Positions 58,101-64,000 of a stretch of 64,000 bases of DNA are shown here, piece after piece. Position 1 is the first letter of the stretch. Every line of letters begins with the position of its first letter. The stretch lies in contig JAMFTG010001323.1 of NCBI GenBank assembly GCA_023974075.1, forward strand, positions 1 to 64,000, written 5' to 3'. Below the pieces are notes generated by a model. That model searched no databases. It saw only the letters and a program-made list of their open reading frames with translations, and was not told the DNA's origin. The position numbers and the translations under genes are program-made. Source of the stretch: Chaenocephalus aceratus (Eukaryota > Chordata > Actinopteri > Perciformes > Channichthyidae).

Positions 58101-61100
58101 AAGATTTTAGATTTTTAAAACACATTTTATTTGCATTTGTTTTAAACATACACCCACCCTGCAAAAGAGTCGGAACAAACCTAATGCATTACGCAATCAA
58201 ATAAATAAATAGATTTTCATGACTACCAAATAAATATCATTTGAAAACCCCATTTGAAAGCGTTTTACCCATTTAAAAACATCCTCTTTTACACACTTTC
58301 AAAACAAAAACTACACCTATCCTTTCAAACTTCAATATGAGAGTCCTTCTCCCCAGCGAGCTCAGAACCCGCCCCACAGCCCACGCATCCAGAGCCCCCT
58401 GCAGATGGTTGATCAGCGTATAGGACGCATGCTCCACCCTCAGACGCGCCGCCACCAGCCCCCTCAGACAGAGCACCGTCCATCCCACTCCAGCAAGTTG
58501 GTTCTTCCTACTTTTCCAGATCGCTCATTTTGCATTAGCAAACAAGAAATGTATCAATAGTAGGGTTTCCTTCTTTCTCAGGATGCATTTGGGCCATGGA
58601 CACAAAGTGGAATGGAGAAAACCTCCCCGAACCCTTCCACCCACTCCTGTAACATGTTTTAAGGCCAGCCAATCGGGGACAGGACACCACTAAATGCTCC
58701 AATGTTTCTGCCATAAAACAGAACGGACAGCGCCCCCTTGTGCCCGGGTCAAAATGAGCTCTGTATTTGTTAGTGGCTATTGCTCCGTGTATAACTCTCC
58801 ATTGGATGTCAGCCATCCGTTTCTCAACCGGAACTTTATACAGGATCCTCCAGCCGCCCTGAGGGGAAGAGCCCAAACACATCCGTCCACCTCGACTCTC
58901 TGACGCCTGCGAGCGAGCTGAGGGTTAGCACCTTTACGCAGCTAAGGTGTAGCTTCTTCCCATTGCAGGAGCTGAACGTTCCAGGTGTTAGAGTCCCCAG
59001 TGATAGCAGGAGACCATCCTCCTCTCTCCATTCCCCCACCGCAGGACCCACACTCAAGGCAGGAAAGACCGACTCATGTCCCTTTCTCCACTGGTCAGCC
59101 AGATCTGCATCCAGAGCAAACGTCCGGTGGGATGGCGACAGCGACTGCCACACCTCATCTACCAGGTTCTCCAGAACTCGGGTTGATCGAATGCCCGTCA
59201 CCTCAGCCAGTGTTTCTGTGGAGATCCCCGTCAAATGGCCAAGTTTTACCACTCCCGCTTCAATGAACGCGTTCTTTAGGGTGGCCGAAGAGAAAAGGGT
59301 TCCAGAAAGAAACCCAGTGTCAAACAGTGGCTCCTCAAACAGCCACATCCCAGGCCGGGGGTCGGGTGGTCTGGTGAAACTCAGAATCTTCCAGGCATTG
59401 ATGACTGAGCAGTAAAAAGGTGCAAGTCCAGTTATCTTGTACGTAGGGGCCTTCAGCAGAAACAGGTGTTTATCAAAACCAAAGCCCTCCGCCCTCCAGA
59501 GCAACAGCCGGGCCATAGCCAGCCAGCAGGGAGAGGCACCAGACAGCAGCTGCTGAGCTGCCTGCAGTCTAAAAGCAGCAGTCCTCACAGTAATGTCCAC
59601 GAGGCCCTGCCCCCCCTCCACCACAGGCAGGTACAGGACCGATGCTGGCACCCAGTGATGACCCCACGAGGAGCCGCTGCAGTTGTTTCATGAGGCCCGG
59701 CGGTGGGGTTAACACCTGGAGTCTGTGCCACAGAGACGAGGCAACCAGATTGTTGGCTACAAGAACTCTTCCCCTGTAGGACAGCTGGGGTAGCAGCCAT
59801 TTCCATTTGGCTAACTTAGCTTGCAGCTTTCCCAGCAATCCCTCCCAGTTCTGTGCCACCATGTCCTCAGACCCCAACCAAACTCCCAGGACCTTTAAAC
59901 CCTCGTTTCCCCAGCCAAGGTTACCAGGAAGACTGGGCCTATTTCCTAGACTCCACTGACCTACCAACACTGCCTCACTCTTCTCCCAATTAACTTTGGC
60001 TGAAGCAGCCTTCCTGTACAAAGCTAGACTGTCCTGGAGCTCCTGCATATCTCGCTGACCCTGGACAAAAACACTGACATCATCAGCATAAGCTGATACA
60101 ACCACCGGGGGGCCTGAGCTGACTCTGGCAGACACAGGCCCCTCAGCCGGTTTCTAAGTCTGCACAAAAGCGGCTCAATGGCAATACTATATAATAGGCC
60201 TGAGATAGGGCAGCCCTGCCTGATCCCCCTTTTAACTGGTACAGGTCTGCTCAGCCCCCCCCCCACCTTCACAACACAACATGCATCACTGTACAAACAC
60301 TTCACCCAGGACAAACAATGCTCCCAACACCAAAAGCCTGCAATGTGGCAGCCAGAAAAGTGTGATCCACACGACCAAACGCCTTCTCCTGGTCAATAGA
60401 AATAATACCAACATTTATATTATACAGTTTACAAACATCAAAAGTGTCTCATCAAAAACAAATTGTCCACAATTGATCTGCCAGGGATGCAATATGTCTG
60501 ATCAGTACCGATAAGAAGTTCGATACAACACTTCAGTCTGTTAGCTAAGACCTTTGCCAGTATCTTATAGTCCGTACAGCGGAGAGCCACAGGTCTCCAG
60601 TTCTTCAGCAGGGTTAGATCTCCTTTCTTAGGCAACAGTGAAATCACTGCACGCCTACAGGAAGCTGGAAGAGTCCCTTTCCCAAAGGACTCCATCAATA
60701 CGTCTGGCAAGTCATGTCCTAAAATACTCCAGAAATGTTATAAAAAGTCTGCAGGTAAACCGTCTATGCCGGGAGCCTTGCCGGAGGCCATCTGTGTCAC
60801 CGCAGAGGTCAGTTCCTCCAGAGTAATGTCAGAGCCCAGGGTGTCACTTCCGGCTGGACTCAGCTGTGGAAGACCCTGAAGAAGTTCATCAGCAGCTTCC
60901 ACGTCACAACCTTCGGCTTTGAACAGGTCTGTGTAGAAGGACACGGCATGCCTCCTCATCTCAGCAGGTTCAGAGGTGACCTGTCCATCAGGGAGACGCA
61001 GACATACCATCTGCTTCCTTTGGCCCACAGACCTCTCCAGGTTGAAGAAAAAGGTGGTGCATCAATGTCTCATGGAAGTGAAACGGGCTCTGATCAGAGC

Positions 61101-61470
61101 TCCCTTGGCCTTCTCCTGAAGAAAACAGTTAAGCTGTTGTTGTTTTAGGAGGGACTGTTCTATATTTCGAGCAGACACACTCTCTAACTCTCTGATCTCC
61201 CTCTCTAACGGCTCTACAGCTCTCCTAATGTTTGCAGTGGAGTAGGCTGTATACTGTTGGCAGAACACTCTAATCTGAGCCTTTCCTACCTCCCACCACT
61301 GACTCAGGGAGGGAAAAGACTCTCTTTGATTTCCAGTTGATCCAAAACTATTTAAAATTCTCACAGAAAATCAAATCTTGTAAAATGTTAACATTAATCT
61401 GCCAGAAGGATCTCGGTTTCTCTGTGTTGGATAAAACCAGATCTAAAGAGACTAGCTGATGCTCTGTGAA
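58100..61470 (-). mobile_element. L1/Tx1-like LINE, 5'-truncated ORF2 remains
   Basis: Continuous run of minus-strand L1-type ORF2 text from the linker after the endonuclease (61440) to the C-terminus (58535), then a 3' UTR-like AT-rich tail. It lies in an upstream arrdc1 intron or flank. Confidence 0.75.
58535..61470 (-). pseudogene. ORF2 (reverse transcriptase) of the L1/Tx1-like LINE, frameshifted
   Basis: In gene order: TEKPRSFWQINVNILQDLIF (61430-61370), KRESFPSLSQWWEVGKAQIR, LRLPDGQVTSEPAEMRRHAV, ASGKAPGIDGLPADFL, RRAVISLLPKKGDLTLLKNW, RPVALRCTDYKILAKVLANR, GIRQGCPISGLLYSIAIEPL, the catalytic SAYADDVSVFVQ (about 60100), KVNWEKSEAVLVGQ, then a long thumb/C-terminal part (VLYLPVVEGGQGLVDITVRT; CPFCFMAETLEHLVVSCPRL). 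At least six frameshifts or stops. The YADD box and CPFC..H..CP end support L1/Tx1-type. Confidence 0.85.
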
Positions 61471-61727
61471 ACCAACCGGTTGGATGTGACTGGATGTGTA
61501 GCTCTTTTATCTTCTCTTGCACTTCATATGTCGTTGCTGCTATATTGTATTACCATGTGATACATACTTATCATATGGTGCTCTTGCTCTCTTGCACTTT
61601 TTGCATATCATGTATTTGTTTTCGCCATGTTTGTAAAATGTCAATTTTTAAATGCTTTGTGTTTTATGGAAATTAGCTCAAATCAAAATCTGGCATATTT
61701 ACGCTCGACACATTTTATTGTGTTAAG

Positions 61728-61800
61728 CAGTGGCGGCCGGCCCATAGGGGCGCCGCCCACCCTCTTCCCACATGTTTGATTGTCATTACAAATTAAAAAT
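61728..61800. mobile_element. hAT-type end fragment
   Basis: CAGTGGCGGCCGGCCCATAG then GGGCGCCGCCCACCC is the outer end of a frequent fish hAT MITE; it is cut off by the piggyBac-like element. Confidence 0.5.
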
Positions 61801-62439
61801 ATATTTAACCCTCCGGTATCATTCGATTGGACTGCGCAAATTAGTCATTCAAGACAAAAAATGTCCACTGCAAAAGACTTTGATAAAAACATTATATTTA
61901 AAGGTTTTTTTCACAACTTTTTTGGGTTCAATCTTTAAAGCAACTTCCGCCCTAATAGAAAATACCAAAAATGTAATCATTTTCAGGATATTAACCCTTT
62001 AAATGTCATTTTGAATACATGAAACCGCTGTTTTTTTTCCATGATGAAAACAGAGAAAATGAGTTATTTTCCAAAAGATACATATCTGGGGACTGGCTCT
62101 TTTTTTTATCACAGTCTTGGATATGTCAAAGATTAGCAACAACATTGATTTTGGTTGATTATTAGTTTTTGCACAAAATCAGATTGAACAAAAAGTTACA
62201 AATTAGTCATTCGGGACAAAATGTCCACTTCCAAAACTGCTCTAAATGACAACAGATTAATATTTTTTAAAACTTTTTGGGGTTAAATCTTTCAATCGAC
62301 TTCAGTCCTGATCTAAAATACCAAATGTTAACTTATGTTCAGGATTTTAACCCTTTAACTGCCAGTTTGAAAACATGAATTTGCGTTTTCTATGAAAAAC
62401 ATGCACAAAAAGGCAGTTATTTTCCATATAATGAATGTT

Positions 62440-62461
62440 GGGGGGGGGGGGGGGGGGGGGG
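62440..62461. repeat. Poly-G tract (22)
   Basis: Uninterrupted G22 on the plus strand within the piggyBac-like element. Confidence 0.97.
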
Positions 62462-63027
62462 TCAGCTTTTTTTTATTATCACAGTCTTGGATATGTCAAA
62501 GATTAGCAACAACATGGATTTTGGTGGATAATTAGTTTTTGCACAGAATCAGATTAAACAAAAAAGTCACATTGGCCACTCACGGACAAAAATGTCCCGT
62601 CCACTCCCATTATGACCACATCTTTTGATCTCTCCGCCATACCGGTATACAATCATGCACTTTGTAATGTCAGGGTTTATATTGGAGGAAAATAGTTCCA
62701 TTTGCCCTTATGTGACATTTTACCATTGAATTACATGCTTGTCATTTATTGGATTCTTTGCCTGTTGTATAACGGGGCAGCCATTGGAATACATGTATGC
62801 AACTCATATGATGTAGGTGTGTTGGTATGGATGTGGAAGAGTGGCATCAGCTGAGAAATGTGTGTGTGTGTGTGTGTGTGTGTACAGTGTGTGTGTGTGT
62901 ACAGAGACAACTATATACAGTAGATTTAGTTAACAGCAAGTCGCAGTTTTCACCTCATATCTTTCTCTCTTTCTCTCATTCCCAAACTCATACACACTCT
63001 TACATATTAAACCTCCTTATACCTTGT

Positions 63028-63250
<223 letters not shown>

Positions 63251-64000
63251 AGAATGAGACAGGAGTAAATGTGCTCTCATGGGAGTTTTGTTTTTCATTT
63301 GTGCCGTTTCAGGTGTCTTTGAGGTAAACAGATGTATGATCTTGACCTCTATGTTTTGAATTGTTTGGAACTTCAAAGTCCTTTGATAATGTCTCTTTAG
63401 CAAACAGACATACACAGCCATGCATACACTCCTTCAAGTAAATAAAAACACCTGGCTGCAAAGCCAAAGCTTCAAATATGTGTCGTTTGGCTGGATGGTC
63501 ATTTCATTCCTGTGATACGCAACAAGCAGTAAGATGAAGAGGTCTCACGCAGCCCGTAACTTCAGCTGCAGGACTCATCCTCTGAAACAGAAGCACCCTG
63601 AGAAGGAGAATAATAAATTGTGAAAAAAACCTTTTAATATAATGTTTTTATCAAAGTCTTTTGCAGTGGACATTTTTGTCTCGAATGACTCATTTGCGTA
63701 GTCGATTTGTTACACAGTGAATTAAAGACCGATTTGAAAAATTGAAATTGGAATTCCAAAATAGATCGAGAAAATAGCCTTGTTACAAAAAATCAGGCCA
63801 TTTGCACAAACACAACCAAAGTTATTGCAAAATGAAAAGTGAAAAATGACCCATATGGACAAAAACGTCCACAGTGATACTGGAGGGTTAAAAACATATT
63901 TATTTATTTGTATTTATTATTTTAATGAACAAGGTAAATATAATATAGTTGGTATGAGTAAAATGTATAATCTACAATAACATCTCGTTTAAAATTGTTT

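Overview
This is a piece of a teleost fish nuclear genome. Spliced vertebrate genes with GT-AG introns sit in DNA packed with fish-type mobile elements: Tc1/mariner, hAT, PIF/Harbinger, piggyBac, Kolobok-like, Crypton-like, and RTE, L2-like and L1/Tx1-like LINEs. Long microsatellites are also present. No bacterial features are seen.

Two host genes are recognised with confidence, both on the minus strand. ehmt1 (GLP, a histone H3K9 methyltransferase) occupies about 0.35-19.3 kb. Fifteen coding exons are visible, from the start codon at 18698 through the cysteine-rich region and the ankyrin repeats. The pre-SET/SET part lies beyond the left edge. The exon chain keeps one reading frame over 2459 coding bases, which supports the boundaries. 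arrdc1 (an arrestin-domain adaptor) supplies its last three coding exons at 56.3-49.75 kb; its 5' part lies beyond the right edge. ARRDC1 and EHMT1 are neighbours in the same relative orientation in mammals, so this is conserved synteny, here separated by about 30 kb of mostly transposon-derived DNA.

Region by region. 0.7-3.5 kb: a TIR element with mirrored 21-bp arrays, carrying an RTE insertion. 5.5-6.4 kb: tandem repeat of about 150 bp. 6.4-13.6 kb: nested MITEs in ehmt1 introns. 14.7-16.4 kb: an L2-like LINE and a Harbinger derivative. 20.2-24.5 kb: a decayed, intron-bearing integrase-like gene with a second L2-like copy in one intron, converging on a HECT C-terminal exon (25.3-25.0 kb). 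25.4-30.5 kb: TE fragments and a promoter-like patch. 30.6-33.2 kb: a decayed Crypton-like tyrosine recombinase. 35.5-36.3 kb: three unassigned exon-like blocks. 38.2-40.6 kb: a full-length Tc1 element split by a hAT MITE. 40.7-41.4 kb: a minisatellite grown from LINE RT sequence. 42.3-47.1 kb: a THAP exon followed by a TTAA-bounded Kolobok-like element that itself holds a Harbinger MITE with a near-perfect 44-bp palindrome. 47.7-48.3 kb: L1 endonuclease and LTR-like fragments. 52.5-56 kb: a hAT inserted in a GAGTC-rich minisatellite repeat. 57-61.5 kb: L1/Tx1-like ORF2 remains. 61.8-63.9 kb: a piggyBac-like non-autonomous element with poly-G and (GT)n tracts.

The host genes do not form a functional unit in the operon sense. 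EHMT1 acts on chromatin; ARRDC1 acts at the plasma membrane and endosomes through PPxY contacts with ubiquitin ligases. All family assignments come from reading translated sequence and repeat boundaries by eye; no database search was run.
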